From Herbaspirillum sp. RTI4 (GTDB lineage: Bacteria > Pseudomonadota > Gammaproteobacteria > Burkholderiales > Burkholderiaceae_D), in contig NZ_JAVIWQ010000002.1 of assembly GCF_034313965.1 (NCBI RefSeq), positions 3,162,001 through 3,226,000 on the forward strand: a DNA stretch of 64,000 nt, written 5' to 3'. A program made the position numbers and the translations under genes. Within the stretch, counting starts at the first letter, position 1, and every line of letters begins with the position of its first letter. This document shows positions 19,756 through 28,792 of this stretch, piece by piece. The notes below the pieces were generated by a model, which was given only the letters and a program-made list of their open reading frames with translations, was not told the DNA's origin and searched no databases.

Positions 19756-20922
19756 ATGCGATTTACCCCCCTCGTCCAGCCCCTTAAATTCATCTCCGCC
19801 CTGCTGCTGGGAGCGACCATGGCCCACGCTGCACTGGCCGCCGACGTCAAACTCGGCCTTGCCGCCGCACTGACCGGCCCTGCTGCCAAATACGGCACAG
19901 CGATCAAAAACGGTGCCACGCTGGCTGCCGATGAAATCAACGCCGCAGGCGGCGTCAACGGCAACAAGCTGGTGCTGGTCGCCGAAGACGAACAGGGCAA
20001 GAAAGAAGAAGCCATCAATGTCCTGAAAAAACTGATCTTCCAGGACAAGGTCATTGCCGTCGTCGGCCCGACTCTGTCGAACTCGGCATTTGCCGCTGAT
20101 CCTATCGCCAACGCCTCCAAGGTCGTGGTCTTCGGCACCAGCAATACCGCCGACGGCATCACTGCCATGGGCCCGTTCACCTTCCGTAACTCGGTCATGG
20201 AAGCCGACGTCCTGCCGGTCACTGTGCGCGCAGCCGTCAAGCATTTCGGTCTGAAGAAAGTGGCCGTGATTTACGGCAATGACGATGCCTTTACCAAGAG
20301 CGGCTACGACGTCTTCAAGGCCACGCTGGAACAGCAAAAAATTGCTGTGACCACGACCGAAGCGTATGCCAAGGGCGATATCGACTTCAAAGCGCAACTG
20401 ACCAAGATCAAGGCCAGCAATCCTGACGCCATCGTCTGCTCCTGCCTGGCAGAAGAAGCCGCCAACATCATCCTGCAAACCCGTTCGCTGGGCATGAAGC
20501 AACCGTTCATCGGCGGCAACGGCCTCAATTCGCCTAAGCTGTTTGACATCGCCAAAACTGCCGGCGACAACACCGTCATGGGCAGCCCTTGGTCGGCAGA
20601 AAACCTGACGCCAGCCAACAAGGCATTCATGGCGGCTTACAAAGCCAAATTCGGCAGCGATCCAGACCAGTTTGCCGCGCAGGCTTTTGATGCCATCCAT
20701 ATCATTGCCACTGCATTGAAATCGGTCAAACTGAGCGCCGCTCTGGACAAGGATCGCATTGCACTGCGCGATGCCCTGCCAGCAGTCAAGATTGACGGCG
20801 CTACCGGCAAATTCGCTTTCCGCGCTGCACCTGCCGTCGCCGGCAAGCAAGTGGGCTACGACGCGCAGCAAGATGCGACGGTCAGCATCGCTAAAGATGG
20901 CAAATTCATCATCCTCAAGTAA
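19756..20922 (+). CDS. livK: branched-chain amino acid ABC transporter, periplasmic binding protein (LivK-type)
   Basis: 388 residues with a signal peptide (about 1-29, ending HAALAA). The mature chain is a type I periplasmic binding protein: VKLGLAAALTGPAAKYGTA, DEINAAGGVNGNKL, VVGPTLSNSAFA and VIYGNDDAFTKSGYD. It should capture leucine, isoleucine, valine or a related amide or amino acid; this family often has altered specificity. AAGGAG lies upstream. The four transport genes that follow complete the importer. The gap to livH contains two hairpins, which fits the higher expression usual for the binding protein. Confidence 0.92.
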   Translation: MRFTPLVQPLKFISALLLGATMAHAALAADVKLGLAAALTGPAAKYGTAIKNGATLAADEINAAGGVNGNKLVLVAEDEQGKKEEAINVLKKLIFQDKVIAVVGPTLSNSAFAADPIANASKVVVFGTSNTADGITAMGPFTFRNSVMEADVLPVTVRAAVKHFGLKKVAVIYGNDDAFTKSGYDVFKATLEQQKIAVTTTEAYAKGDIDFKAQLTKIKASNPDAIVCSCLAEEAANIILQTRSLGMKQPFIGGNGLNSPKLFDIAKTAGDNTVMGSPWSAENLTPANKAFMAAYKAKFGSDPDQFAAQAFDAIHIIATALKSVKLSAALDKDRIALRDALPAVKIDGATGKFAFRAAPAVAGKQVGYDAQQDATVSIAKDGKFIILK

Positions 20923-20929
20923 ATAAAAA

Positions 20930-20952
20930 GCCGGTACGCCAGACGTACCGGC
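20930..20952 (+). terminator. intra-operon hairpin after livK
   Basis: GCCGGTACG / CGTACCGGC, a perfect 9-bp stem with a 5-base loop, 7 bases after the livK stop. No T-run follows, so it more likely acts as an RNA-stabilising or attenuating hairpin than a full terminator. Confidence 0.65.
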
Positions 20953-21035
20953 ATAAATACTGGCAAAAGCACTAGCAAAAGCACCAGCATCAATCTGCAT
21001 TAGCTCTGTATTCAATCCGTAGGCAATCCGTATGC

Positions 21036-21057
21036 AACCCGCCGCTCCGGCGGGTTG
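21036..21057 (+). other. second hairpin in the livK-livH gap
   Basis: AACCCGCCG / CGGCGGGTT stem in the 200-base gap before livH. The gap also holds two copies of a gcaaaagcac-type word around 20963-20985. No reading frame is seen here. Confidence 0.5.
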
Positions 21058-21122
21058 TGTCCTTCACAAGGCAGTGCCCGATCAGCCTCATCGATGACCG
21101 TGGCGCGCCATAAGCAGACACT

Positions 21123-22004
21123 ATGCTAGAACAACAACTTATCAACGCCCTCTCGCTGGGCAGTGTCTATGCCCTCTTTGCACTGGGCTTTACGCTGGTC
21201 TTCGGCGTGCTCGGCGTCATTAATTTATCGCATGGCGCGATTTTCATGCTGGGCAGTTATGCCGCGCTGCTGCTGGTCGACAAGCTGGCTCTGCCGCTGT
21301 GGCTGGCCATGCTGGGCGCGATGCTGATTACCGGCCTGATCGGACTGGCTGTCGACTATCTGGTGCTCAAGCCGCTGCGCGCGCGCAACGCACCGCATCT
21401 GGCCCCGATGATCGCCACCATCGGTGTCGCCATCATGCTGACCAATATTACGCAAAGCCTGTTCGGCGCGGAAAACCGTCGTTTTCCGCAAGGCATCATC
21501 CCCGAAGACAGCATGACGCTGGGCAACCTGCACGTCACCGCAGTGCAAGTCGGCATCGTCGTCATTGCCTTTGTGCTGATGCTGGTGCTGCTGCTGACGA
21601 TGCGTCGCACCCAACTGGGACGCGCCCTGCGCGCCATTGCCGAATCACCGAAAGCCGCTTACCTGCTGGGCATCAACGTCGAAGGTCTGTTCTATCTGAC
21701 CTCCTTCGCCGCCGCTGCGCTGGGCGGTGCGGCCGGCGTGCTGGTCGGCCTGTCCTTCAATGCGATTTCGCCGTTCATGGGCCAGCCTATGCTGCACAAG
21801 GGCATCGCCGTCATCATTCTGGGCGGCATGGGCGATATCCGCGGCGCCATGATCGGCGGCTTGTTCCTTGGCTTCGCCGAGGTCATGACGGTGGCCTATA
21901 TTTCGAGCGATTTCCGCGATGCCGTGGCATTCGGATTGCTGTTTTTGATTTTGTTGGTGAGGCCGTCAGGGATGTTCGGCAAGATCCTGGAAAGAAAGGC
22001 CTGA
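21123..22004 (+). CDS. livH: branched-chain amino acid ABC transporter permease LivH
   Basis: 293 residues, very hydrophobic. It has the LivH signature start (NALSLGSVYALFALGFTLVF, then GVINLSHGAIFMLGSYAA) and the cytoplasmic coupling stretch RTQLGRALRAIAESPKAAYL. Inner-membrane half of the channel, pairing with LivM. It is followed after one base by livM, so the two are translationally linked. Confidence 0.94.
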   Translation: MLEQQLINALSLGSVYALFALGFTLVFGVLGVINLSHGAIFMLGSYAALLLVDKLALPLWLAMLGAMLITGLIGLAVDYLVLKPLRARNAPHLAPMIATIGVAIMLTNITQSLFGAENRRFPQGIIPEDSMTLGNLHVTAVQVGIVVIAFVLMLVLLLTMRRTQLGRALRAIAESPKAAYLLGINVEGLFYLTSFAAAALGGAAGVLVGLSFNAISPFMGQPMLHKGIAVIILGGMGDIRGAMIGGLFLGFAEVMTVAYISSDFRDAVAFGLLFLILLVRPSGMFGKILERKA

Positions 22005-22005
22005 C

Positions 22006-22875
22006 ATGATGGACTGGTGGGATGGATTCTGGGCGACCTACAACACGGTCGTCTTTAGCATCGGTGTCAACGCCATGCTGGCGCTGTCGATTTACGTCAC
22101 GCTGTCGTGCGGCCTGCTGTCGCTGGCTAATGCCGCCTTCATGGGCATCGGCGCTTACACCGCGTCACTCATTACAATGGAAGCCGGTCTGCCGTTTCCG
22201 GTGGCGCTGGCCGCTGGCGGTGCCTTGCCGGCCCTGGTGGCACTGGTAATCGGTATGCCGACACTGCGCCTGTCCGGGGTCTACCTGGCCATGGCCACGC
22301 TCGGTTTCGGCGAAGTGGTACGCGTCGTGGTGCTCAACATGGGCATTACCGGCGGCCCTATGGGTCTCAACGGCATTCCGCCGCTTACCGAATGGTGGCA
22401 TATCGTTTTGCTGCTGGGCGTGACGCTGGCGTTCCTGGCGCGGCTGCGACGGTCCAAAGTCGGACGGGCATTTGAAGCGATCAAGGAAGATGAAGTGGCC
22501 GCTCGCCTGATGGGCGTCAACGTGGCTGGCTACAAGCTGCTGGCCTTCGTCATCGGTGCTGCGATTGCGGGTGTCGCCGGCGGTCTCAACGCCCATTACA
22601 CCTTCACCATCGGCGCGAACAATTATGCGTTCGAAAACGCGGTCGATATCCTGACCATGGCCGTCTTCGGCGGCACCGGCAATCTGATCGGACCGACGCT
22701 GGGCGCAGCCATCCTGACACTGCTACCGGAAGCACTGCGCCAGTTCCAGGGTTTGCGACTGGCCGCCAACGGACTGATTCTGGTGTTAGTGGTGCTGTAT
22801 CTGCCGAAAGGTATCTGGGACCCGCGCCGCTTGCGCGATTGGCGTGCGCGGCGTGCCGACAGGAAGGTGAAGTAA
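22006..22875 (+). CDS. livM: branched-chain amino acid ABC transporter permease LivM
   Basis: 289 residues. LivM family features: SCGLLSLANAAFMGIGAYTA, LRLSGVYLAMATLGFGEVVR and the coupling helix SKVGRAFEAIKEDEVAARLM. The stop TAA shares its last base with the ATG of the ATPase gene (TAATG). Second membrane subunit of the importer. Confidence 0.94.
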   Translation: MMDWWDGFWATYNTVVFSIGVNAMLALSIYVTLSCGLLSLANAAFMGIGAYTASLITMEAGLPFPVALAAGGALPALVALVIGMPTLRLSGVYLAMATLGFGEVVRVVVLNMGITGGPMGLNGIPPLTEWWHIVLLLGVTLAFLARLRRSKVGRAFEAIKEDEVAARLMGVNVAGYKLLAFVIGAAIAGVAGGLNAHYTFTIGANNYAFENAVDILTMAVFGGTGNLIGPTLGAAILTLLPEALRQFQGLRLAANGLILVLVVLYLPKGIWDPRRLRDWRARRADRKVK

Positions 22876-23633
22876 TGCTGCAATTCAATCAGATCAATAA
22901 AAGTTTTGGCGGCCTGCATGTTTTGCAAGGCGTACAGTTCACCGTGCCGCAAGGCGGGATTTTCGGCCTGATCGGCCCCAACGGTGCCGGTAAAACCACG
23001 GTATTCAACCTGATTACCGGTCTTTTGCGTGCTTCCAGCGGCAGCATCGTGTTCGACGGCAAGGACATCGGCAAGGTCGCGCCACACAAAATCACCGAGT
23101 TAGGCATTGCCCGCACCTTCCAGAATATCCGCGTATTCAAGGAAATGACGCTGCTGGAAAATGTCGTGGTCGGCATGCACGAGCATCTCGATTACAGTTT
23201 TGCGGCGCTGCTGCTGAACCTGGGATCATTCCGCGCCGCCGAAAAAGCCGCGCGCGAGCGGGCGCTGGAGCTGCTGTCCTGGGTTCGTCTCGACCACAAG
23301 GCGCACATGCTGGCCGACAGCCTGTCCTACGGCGAACAGCGCAAGCTGGAATTCGCCCGGGCGCTGGCGACACAACCCAAGCTGCTGCTGCTCGATGAGC
23401 CAGTTGCCGGTATGAACCCGTCGGAAAAAACCGAACTGATGACCGAAATCAATAACATCCGGGAACGCGGTTTTTCGATTTTCATGATCGAGCATGACAT
23501 GCGCTTCGTCATGGGCCTGTGCGACCGGGTCGCGGTGCTCAATTTCGGCCGCATCATCGCCGAAGGCACGCCCGACCAGATCAAGAACAACCCGGAGGTG
23601 ATTGAAGCCTACCTCGGCAAGGAAGAAGCATGA
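22875..23633 (+). CDS. livG: branched-chain amino acid ABC transporter ATP-binding protein LivG
   Basis: 252 residues. Walker A GPNGAGKTTVF, signature LSYGEQRKLEFA (a Tyr variant common in LivG), Walker B LLLLDEPVAGMNP and the switch histidine IEHDM. An earlier in-frame ATG lies within livM; ATG 22875, overlapping the livM stop, is preferred. Its stop overlaps the livF start by 4 bases (ATGA). Confidence 0.95.
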   Translation: MLQFNQINKSFGGLHVLQGVQFTVPQGGIFGLIGPNGAGKTTVFNLITGLLRASSGSIVFDGKDIGKVAPHKITELGIARTFQNIRVFKEMTLLENVVVGMHEHLDYSFAALLLNLGSFRAAEKAARERALELLSWVRLDHKAHMLADSLSYGEQRKLEFARALATQPKLLLLDEPVAGMNPSEKTELMTEINNIRERGFSIFMIEHDMRFVMGLCDRVAVLNFGRIIAEGTPDQIKNNPEVIEAYLGKEEA

Positions 23634-24346
23634 ACCCGATTTTGCGTATCGAAGATCTGGCCGTCAGTTACGGTCATATCAAAGCGGTAAAGGGCATCAG
23701 CCTGAGTCTGAATCAAGGAGAAATCACTGCCCTGGTCGGTGCCAACGGTGCCGGCAAGAGCACCACCCTGCTGGCCATTTCCGGCCTGATCAAAGCACAA
23801 AGCGGCAGCGTGTTGCTCGATGGCGAAATCGAACTGACCCGGCTTTCGCCGCACCGTATCGTGCAAAGCGGTGTGGTGCAAGTGGCCGAAGGTCGCGCCA
23901 TCCTGACCACGCTGACCATTGCCGAAAATCTGGCGCTGGGTGCCTACACCCGCAAAGACAAGGCTGAGACCGCACGCGATCTGGAATGGATATATACGCT
24001 ATTCCCGGTACTCAAACAGCGCGCCGGCGGACTGGCGGGCAATTTATCGGGCGGCGAACAGCAAATGCTGGCTATCGGCCGCGCTTTGATGGCCAAGCCG
24101 CGCATCCTGCTGCTGGATGAACCGTCGATGGGGCTGGCACCTTTGATGGTGCAAGAGATTTTCCGCATCATCGCGGAAATCAACCGTACCGGCCTGACCA
24201 TCCTGCTGGTCGAGCAAAACGTGCGGCAGGCGCTGCGCATCGCCCAGCAAGGCTATGTGCTGGAAACCGGCAAAATCGTACTGACCGACACCGGAGCCAA
24301 CCTGCTGACCAACCCTAAAGTCACCGAAGCCTATCTCGGCGGGTAA
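23630..24346 (+). CDS. livF: branched-chain amino acid ABC transporter ATP-binding protein LivF
   Basis: 238 residues. Walker A GANGAGKSTTLL, signature NLSGGEQQMLAIGRAL, Walker B LLLDEPSMGLAP and VEQN in place of the usual EHD histidine region, as is normal for LivF. Last gene of the operon. No strong terminator follows; instead there is a run of short repeats. Confidence 0.95.
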   Translation: MNPILRIEDLAVSYGHIKAVKGISLSLNQGEITALVGANGAGKSTTLLAISGLIKAQSGSVLLDGEIELTRLSPHRIVQSGVVQVAEGRAILTTLTIAENLALGAYTRKDKAETARDLEWIYTLFPVLKQRAGGLAGNLSGGEQQMLAIGRALMAKPRILLLDEPSMGLAPLMVQEIFRIIAEINRTGLTILLVEQNVRQALRIAQQGYVLETGKIVLTDTGANLLTNPKVTEAYLGG

Positions 24347-24368
24347 AACAGCGGCAAAATCGAAGGGC

Positions 24369-24423
24369 ATTGCTTCTTCATTGCTTCTTCATTGCTTCCC
24401 TATTGCACCTTCATTGCTCTACT
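24369..24423. repeat. imperfect 11-bp tandem repeat, five units
   Basis: attgcttcttc occurs twice exactly, followed by attgcttccct, attgcaccttc and attgctctact. It lies in the gap between livF and the next gene. Confidence 0.85.
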
Positions 24424-24482
24424 GTTTCAAATGATTTGCCATCAATCCCTTAATTTTTCCTTGACTATTTTAAGGCGTGACC

Positions 24483-25220
24483 ATGCCCATTTATTTGCCT
24501 ACGAAGACCTTCGCACAAAACAAGATCCTCTCTGAAAACAAGATCGAATCCGATCCGCGCAGATTAAATAACCGTTCTTTTGCATCCCTCCGGCGTCTGA
24601 CCGGCGCGGCTAACGTCGGTCACTCATCTCCCGCCATTACCATTGTTGCAAACAATCCGGAACTCGATGAGCCCCCACACGAGACGAGCAGTCGTATCAG
24701 CCAATTTTCTTCGTGGTTCAGGCAAGTCCGGCAATGGTCTAGCACTCCCTATACCCACCTGAGAGAAAGCGGCAGAAGCTCAATCCGTTCCGCCGATCAG
24801 ATGACCCTCCATACCATCAGGGAAGATGCAACACCGGACTCAAACGACAAGCTACTGCCACTTCCCTCGCCAGCAGTGGCGCATCGCGGCATCCATGACT
24901 CCCAATTGCATTTACTCGATATCGACACGAGCGCACTGGATCAGCATCCGATTCTGAACCCCGCGCCGGTGTGGGAAGCGACGGCACCCTCACCGTCGCC
25001 ATCGCCATCGCCATCGCAATCACGGCACATTGCCGCATACCCTCCTTGTCCGACCCTGCACCCTACCAGCCAGCGGACACCTCCATCGCCCCGCACGCCC
25101 CAAACATCCCAAACGCGCACCGGGCAAGCGCTGGATGAACGCATCCCGCCGCACTTCTTTGTCAACGTGATCGTCCTGCCCCCTCCGGCGCCAGTCCCCA
25201 AGCATCCCTGGTCCACGTAA
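24483..25220 (+). CDS. ORFan A: Ser/Pro/Arg-rich protein of unknown function
   Basis: 245 residues from ATG 24483 (RBS AAGGCGTGACC). I recognise no known domain. There is no signal peptide or membrane segment. It is rich in Ser, Pro, Arg and Thr and predicted largely disordered by eye. A Ser-Pro hexanucleotide microsatellite (PSPSPSPSPSQS) lies near residue 170, and a Pro-rich tail follows. The motif FSSWFR at 75-80, followed by SGR, resembles FSTWFR..SGR in the gene at 28793, and both have an upstream LxRL...SP segment, so the two look like divergent paralogs. They lie before and after the FAD/DUF1365/methyltransferase operon. A secreted effector is possible but no secretion system is seen here. 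Confidence 0.6.
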   Translation: MPIYLPTKTFAQNKILSENKIESDPRRLNNRSFASLRRLTGAANVGHSSPAITIVANNPELDEPPHETSSRISQFSSWFRQVRQWSSTPYTHLRESGRSSIRSADQMTLHTIREDATPDSNDKLLPLPSPAVAHRGIHDSQLHLLDIDTSALDQHPILNPAPVWEATAPSPSPSPSPSQSRHIAAYPPCPTLHPTSQRTPPSPRTPQTSQTRTGQALDERIPPHFFVNVIVLPPPAPVPKHPWST

Positions 25221-25361
25221 GAGCAGGAACGTTCCTGTTTGACGAGCAGGTAAAAATAATTCTGCGCAAATTGCATCCACCCGCTCCACTGTTACGTATA
25301 AGAAAACAACAGACCGACGCCTACCGCGCCGGTCACATCAAAACAAGAAGAAGGATGTTTC

Positions 25362-26669
25362 ATGAAAATTGCAGTCATTGGCTCCGGCATCGCAGGCCTG
25401 GCCTGCGCGTGGCGGCTGGCGCAAAGCGGCCGCCACGTCACCCTGTTCGAAGCCAACGATTACTTTGGCGGCCATAGCCACACGGTAGACGTCAGCCTGG
25501 AGGGAATGACTTACGGTGTCGATACCGGTTTTCTGGTGTTCAACCACCAGACTTACCCGCAACTGGTGCAACTGTTCCAGCAACTGGACGTGGAAACGGT
25601 GGCCACCGACATGTCGTTTTCCGTCAAAGCAGCCGTTGGCAACAGCCATCGTCCACTGGAATGGGCCGGTGCCAGCCTTGACGCCGTCTTCGCCCAGCGG
25701 CGTAACCTGTTGAGTCCCCGCTTTCTGCGCATGCTGCGCGACATCCTGCGCTTCAACCGCCAAGCCACCGCACTGGCGAGTGACCCGGCCTCCGACGATT
25801 CCACACTATCGTTAGGCGACTTCCTGCAACGCCATCGCTACAGTGTCGAATTCAGCAACTGGTACCTGCTGCCTATGGCCGGCTGCATCTGGTCGTGTCC
25901 GACGCAGCAAATGCTCGATTTCCCTATCGCTACCTTCGTCCGTTTTTGCCACAACCACGGCTTGCTGCAAGTGACTGACCGGCCGCGCTGGTACACCGTC
26001 AAGGGCGGCTCGCGTCACTATGTCGACAAATTGCTGGACGGCATCCCCGACCGCCACCTCAACACGCCCGTCCGCTCTCTCTTGCGCACCACCATCAACG
26101 GCGACGTCAAAGTCGCCCTGCGTACCGACGAGGACGTCTACCTGTTCGACGAGGTGGTACTGGCTTGTCATAGCGATCAGGCACTGGAACTGCTGACCGA
26201 CGCCAACGACCATGAACGCCAGCTACTGGCAGCGATCCGCTACCAGCCCAATCGCGCCGTCCTGCACACCGACGCCAGCGTGCTGCCGCTGAGGAAAAAA
26301 ACCTGGTCGGCCTGGAATTACGAAAGCCTCGACAGCAAGGGTGCCGAGCCGCAAGTGTGCGTGCACTACCTGATCAATCAATTACAGCCGCTGCCGTTCA
26401 AGACCCCGGTCATCGTGTCGCTCAATCCGGTCAGCCCTATCGATCGATCGAAAATTATCAACAGCTTCGACTACGCGCACCCGGTATTCGACCTCGCCGC
26501 GACACAGGCGCAGAAGCAGCTAGGCAGCATCCAGGGACAGCAAGGCGTCTGGTTCGCCGGCGCATGGACCGGCTATGGCTTCCACGAAGACGGACTCAAA
26601 TCCGGGCTCACCGTCGCCACCGCGATTGCGGAACGCAGCTCAGAACAGCAACAGCAAGACGCTGCATGA
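25362..26669 (+). CDS. FAD-dependent amine-oxidase-like oxidoreductase (COG2907)
   Basis: 435 residues. Dinucleotide-binding IGSGIAGLACAWRL at the N-terminus and DTGFLVFNHQTYP, PMAGCIWSCP, and a C-terminal FAD contact (GVWFAGAWTGYGFHEDGLKSG) are all typical of COG2907. In many proteobacteria this gene travels with DUF1365 and a cyclopropane-fatty-acid-synthase-like gene. In Rhodobacter sphaeroides the equivalent genes belong to the RpoE-ChrR singlet-oxygen response, and one family member was reported to act as a fatty-acid desaturase in furan-fatty-acid synthesis (from memory). Assignment to that pathway is inference. The stop overlaps the next start (ATGA). Confidence 0.88.
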   Translation: MKIAVIGSGIAGLACAWRLAQSGRHVTLFEANDYFGGHSHTVDVSLEGMTYGVDTGFLVFNHQTYPQLVQLFQQLDVETVATDMSFSVKAAVGNSHRPLEWAGASLDAVFAQRRNLLSPRFLRMLRDILRFNRQATALASDPASDDSTLSLGDFLQRHRYSVEFSNWYLLPMAGCIWSCPTQQMLDFPIATFVRFCHNHGLLQVTDRPRWYTVKGGSRHYVDKLLDGIPDRHLNTPVRSLLRTTINGDVKVALRTDEDVYLFDEVVLACHSDQALELLTDANDHERQLLAAIRYQPNRAVLHTDASVLPLRKKTWSAWNYESLDSKGAEPQVCVHYLINQLQPLPFKTPVIVSLNPVSPIDRSKIINSFDYAHPVFDLAATQAQKQLGSIQGQQGVWFAGAWTGYGFHEDGLKSGLTVATAIAERSSEQQQQDAA

Positions 26670-27460
26670 GCAGCTCCTCCGCCCGTCCTCTGATTTGCTT
26701 CGGTCAGGTGCGCCACACGCGGCTGCGCCCGGTGCAGCATGCCTTCAACTATGGCGTGTATTACCTGCGGCTCCCCCTGCGCGCGCTCGGCCAGAACGAT
26801 TTTGGCAGCCGCCTGCTCTCGCGCAATCGCTTCAACCTGCTCTCCTTTCACGACCGCGACTACGGCGACGGCGTGCAAACGCCGCTGGAATGGATAGACG
26901 GCCTGCTGCAACGCGAAGGCATCACCGATGCCGACGGCGAAATCTGGCTGCAAACTTTTCCGCGCGTGCTGGGCTACGTCTTCAATCCGGTCTCGTTCTG
27001 GTTTTGCCACCGCAGTGATGGCGCGCTGCGCGCCGTTCTGTGCGCCGTCAGCAATACCTTTGGCGAACGCCACTGCTATCTGCTGGAAGACCCGGCGACA
27101 CTGGCCTGGGGCGAGGAATTGCAGACCGAGAAAATCTTTCACGTCTCGCCGTTTTTCAAAGTCGAAGGTCGCTACCGTTTCCGTTTTTTACAGACTTCCG
27201 ATCAAGACCCTCAGGACGATGCCCCACGCCACGTCGCCCGCATCGACTACGACGACGACGAGGGCGAGCTGCTGCACACCAGCCTGTCCGGCCGCGCCTA
27301 CCCGGTGAACGAACGTCGGCTGCTGCGCGCCTTTTTCGCTTATCCGCTGATGAGCTTCGGCGTCATGTTCCGTATCCACTGGCAAGCCCTGAAGCTCTGG
27401 CGCAAGCGCGTGCCCTTTTTCCGCAAACCGATTCCTCCCGCAAGTAAGGTGACCCGATGA
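26666..27460 (+). CDS. DUF1365 family protein
   Basis: 264 residues. ATG 26666 overlaps the previous stop by 4 bases. Conserved DUF1365 features: the N-terminal GQVRHTRLRPVQHAFNYGVY, then SFHDRDYGD, LGYVFNPVSFWFCHR and EKIFHVSPFF. Function is not established; the constant association with fatty-acid-modifying enzymes points to lipid modification. The frame extends upstream inside the FAD gene, but only the coupled ATG makes sense. Confidence 0.88.
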   Translation: MSSSSARPLICFGQVRHTRLRPVQHAFNYGVYYLRLPLRALGQNDFGSRLLSRNRFNLLSFHDRDYGDGVQTPLEWIDGLLQREGITDADGEIWLQTFPRVLGYVFNPVSFWFCHRSDGALRAVLCAVSNTFGERHCYLLEDPATLAWGEELQTEKIFHVSPFFKVEGRYRFRFLQTSDQDPQDDAPRHVARIDYDDDEGELLHTSLSGRAYPVNERRLLRAFFAYPLMSFGVMFRIHWQALKLWRKRVPFFRKPIPPASKVTR

Positions 27461-28707
27461 CTACTCCTTCCCAAGCCACGCTGGCAGCACCGTTAGCGCT
27501 TGACATCACGCACCACACCCCGCTCCATACCGACGGTTTTCCATCGCAGGTCAAACTGATCCTGCAAATGTTGCGCAAGCTGGAACACGGCGCGCTGAGG
27601 ATGGTGATGCCGGATGGCCAGACCGCCCTGTTCGGCGATCACAGCACACCCATCAGCATCGTTCTGAAAAACTGGGACGTCTGCAATGCGGCCTTGAAAT
27701 CGGGCGACATCGGTTTTGCGGAAACCTACATCACCGGCTCGTGGAGCAGCGACAATCTGCCGGCGCTGATCGAATTGTTCGTCCACAACCGGGAAAAAGT
27801 CGAATCCGCGATTTACGGCACCTGGTGGGGCAATCTGTTTTACCGGATAAAACACGGCTTCCAGCGCAATTCCCGCAGCGGCAGCCGCAAAAATATCCAC
27901 GCCCACTACGATATCGGCAACGACTTCTACAAGCTCTGGCTAGACCCTTCCATGACGTATTCGAGCGCGCTGTTCAGCGGCGCGCCGGAGCAAACGCTGG
28001 AACAGGCGCAAACCGAGAAATATCGCCGCATCCTGAGTCAGTTGCAAGTCGAGGACGGTGCCAGCATCCTGGAAATCGGCTGCGGTTGGGGCGGTTTTGC
28101 GGAAGTGGCCGCGCGCGCGCAAGGCGCGAAGGTGACGGGTCTGACGCTGTCGTCGGAACAACTGCACTTTGCCAACCAGCGCATGACGCATGCCGGACTG
28201 GGTGCGCTGTCCGATCTGCAACTCAAGGACTATCGCGACGTACACGGTCAATTCGATGGCATTGCCTCCATCGAAATGTTTGAAGCCGTCGGCGAACAAT
28301 ATTGGCCGGCCTACTTCCAGTGCATCGCCCGCAACCTCAAGCCGCAGGGCCGTGCCTGCATCCAGTCCATTGTGATCGCTGACCCGCTGTTCCAGCGCTA
28401 TCGCAAGGGAACGGATTTTATCCAGCAGTACATTTTCCCCGGCGGCATGCTGCCTTCGCCATCAGCCTTCTGCGAACAGGCGCAACGCCACGGTCTGAAG
28501 GTGGTCGACGCCCACCCCTTCGGCCTCAGCTACGCCGATACGCTCGCGCTGTGGCGACGCAGCTTCAACGCCCAGCTCGACGAAATCGGCACGCAGGGCT
28601 TCGACCAGCGCTTCGTCCATACCTGGGAGTTTTATCTGGCGTATTGCGAAGCGGGTTTCCGCGCCGGGAGTATCGATGTGATGCAATTCACTCTGCAAAA
28701 AATCTGA
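27457..28707 (+). CDS. cyclopropane-fatty-acyl-phospholipid synthase family SAM methyltransferase
   Basis: 416 residues, slightly longer than E. coli Cfa. SAM-binding motif ILEIGCGWGGFAEVAA, the family stretches HYDIGNDFYKLWLDPSMTYSSA and IEMFEAVGEQYWPAYF, and QQYIFPGGMLPS are present. It should methylate unsaturated acyl chains of membrane phospholipids to give cyclopropane or, with the two preceding genes, methylated/furan fatty acids. Start overlaps the DUF1365 stop by 4 bases, so the three genes form one tightly coupled operon. Confidence 0.92.
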   Translation: MTTPSQATLAAPLALDITHHTPLHTDGFPSQVKLILQMLRKLEHGALRMVMPDGQTALFGDHSTPISIVLKNWDVCNAALKSGDIGFAETYITGSWSSDNLPALIELFVHNREKVESAIYGTWWGNLFYRIKHGFQRNSRSGSRKNIHAHYDIGNDFYKLWLDPSMTYSSALFSGAPEQTLEQAQTEKYRRILSQLQVEDGASILEIGCGWGGFAEVAARAQGAKVTGLTLSSEQLHFANQRMTHAGLGALSDLQLKDYRDVHGQFDGIASIEMFEAVGEQYWPAYFQCIARNLKPQGRACIQSIVIADPLFQRYRKGTDFIQQYIFPGGMLPSPSAFCEQAQRHGLKVVDAHPFGLSYADTLALWRRSFNAQLDEIGTQGFDQRFVHTWEFYLAYCEAGFRAGSIDVMQFTLQKI

Positions 28708-28728
28708 TTCAGTAAAAAAAAGCGTTTC

Positions 28729-28753
28729 ATGAAAGCCGGCACTGAGCTTTCAT
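28729..28753. other. hairpin after the methyltransferase gene
   Basis: ATGAAAGC / GCTTTCAT, an 8-bp perfect stem with a 9-base loop, between the methyltransferase stop and the next gene. No T-run follows, so a terminator role is weak. Confidence 0.45.
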
Positions 28754-28792
28754 CAGTACAAAAAGCTCTGATCAAAAGTGAAGGAGAAACGC

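Noticed and set aside
24360..24482. hrp-type (HrpL or HrpB) promoter boxes before the ORFans
   Set aside because: No GGAAC...CCAC or TTCG-N16-TTCG pattern found upstream of 24483, 28793 or 37846, so type III co-regulation is not supported by sequence.
25272..25303. Possible ECF-type promoter (TGCATCC ... TAAGA) before the FAD oxidoreductase
   Set aside because: The spacer is about 20 bases, too long for the RpoE/ChrR-type promoter as I remember it, and the -35 match is imperfect.
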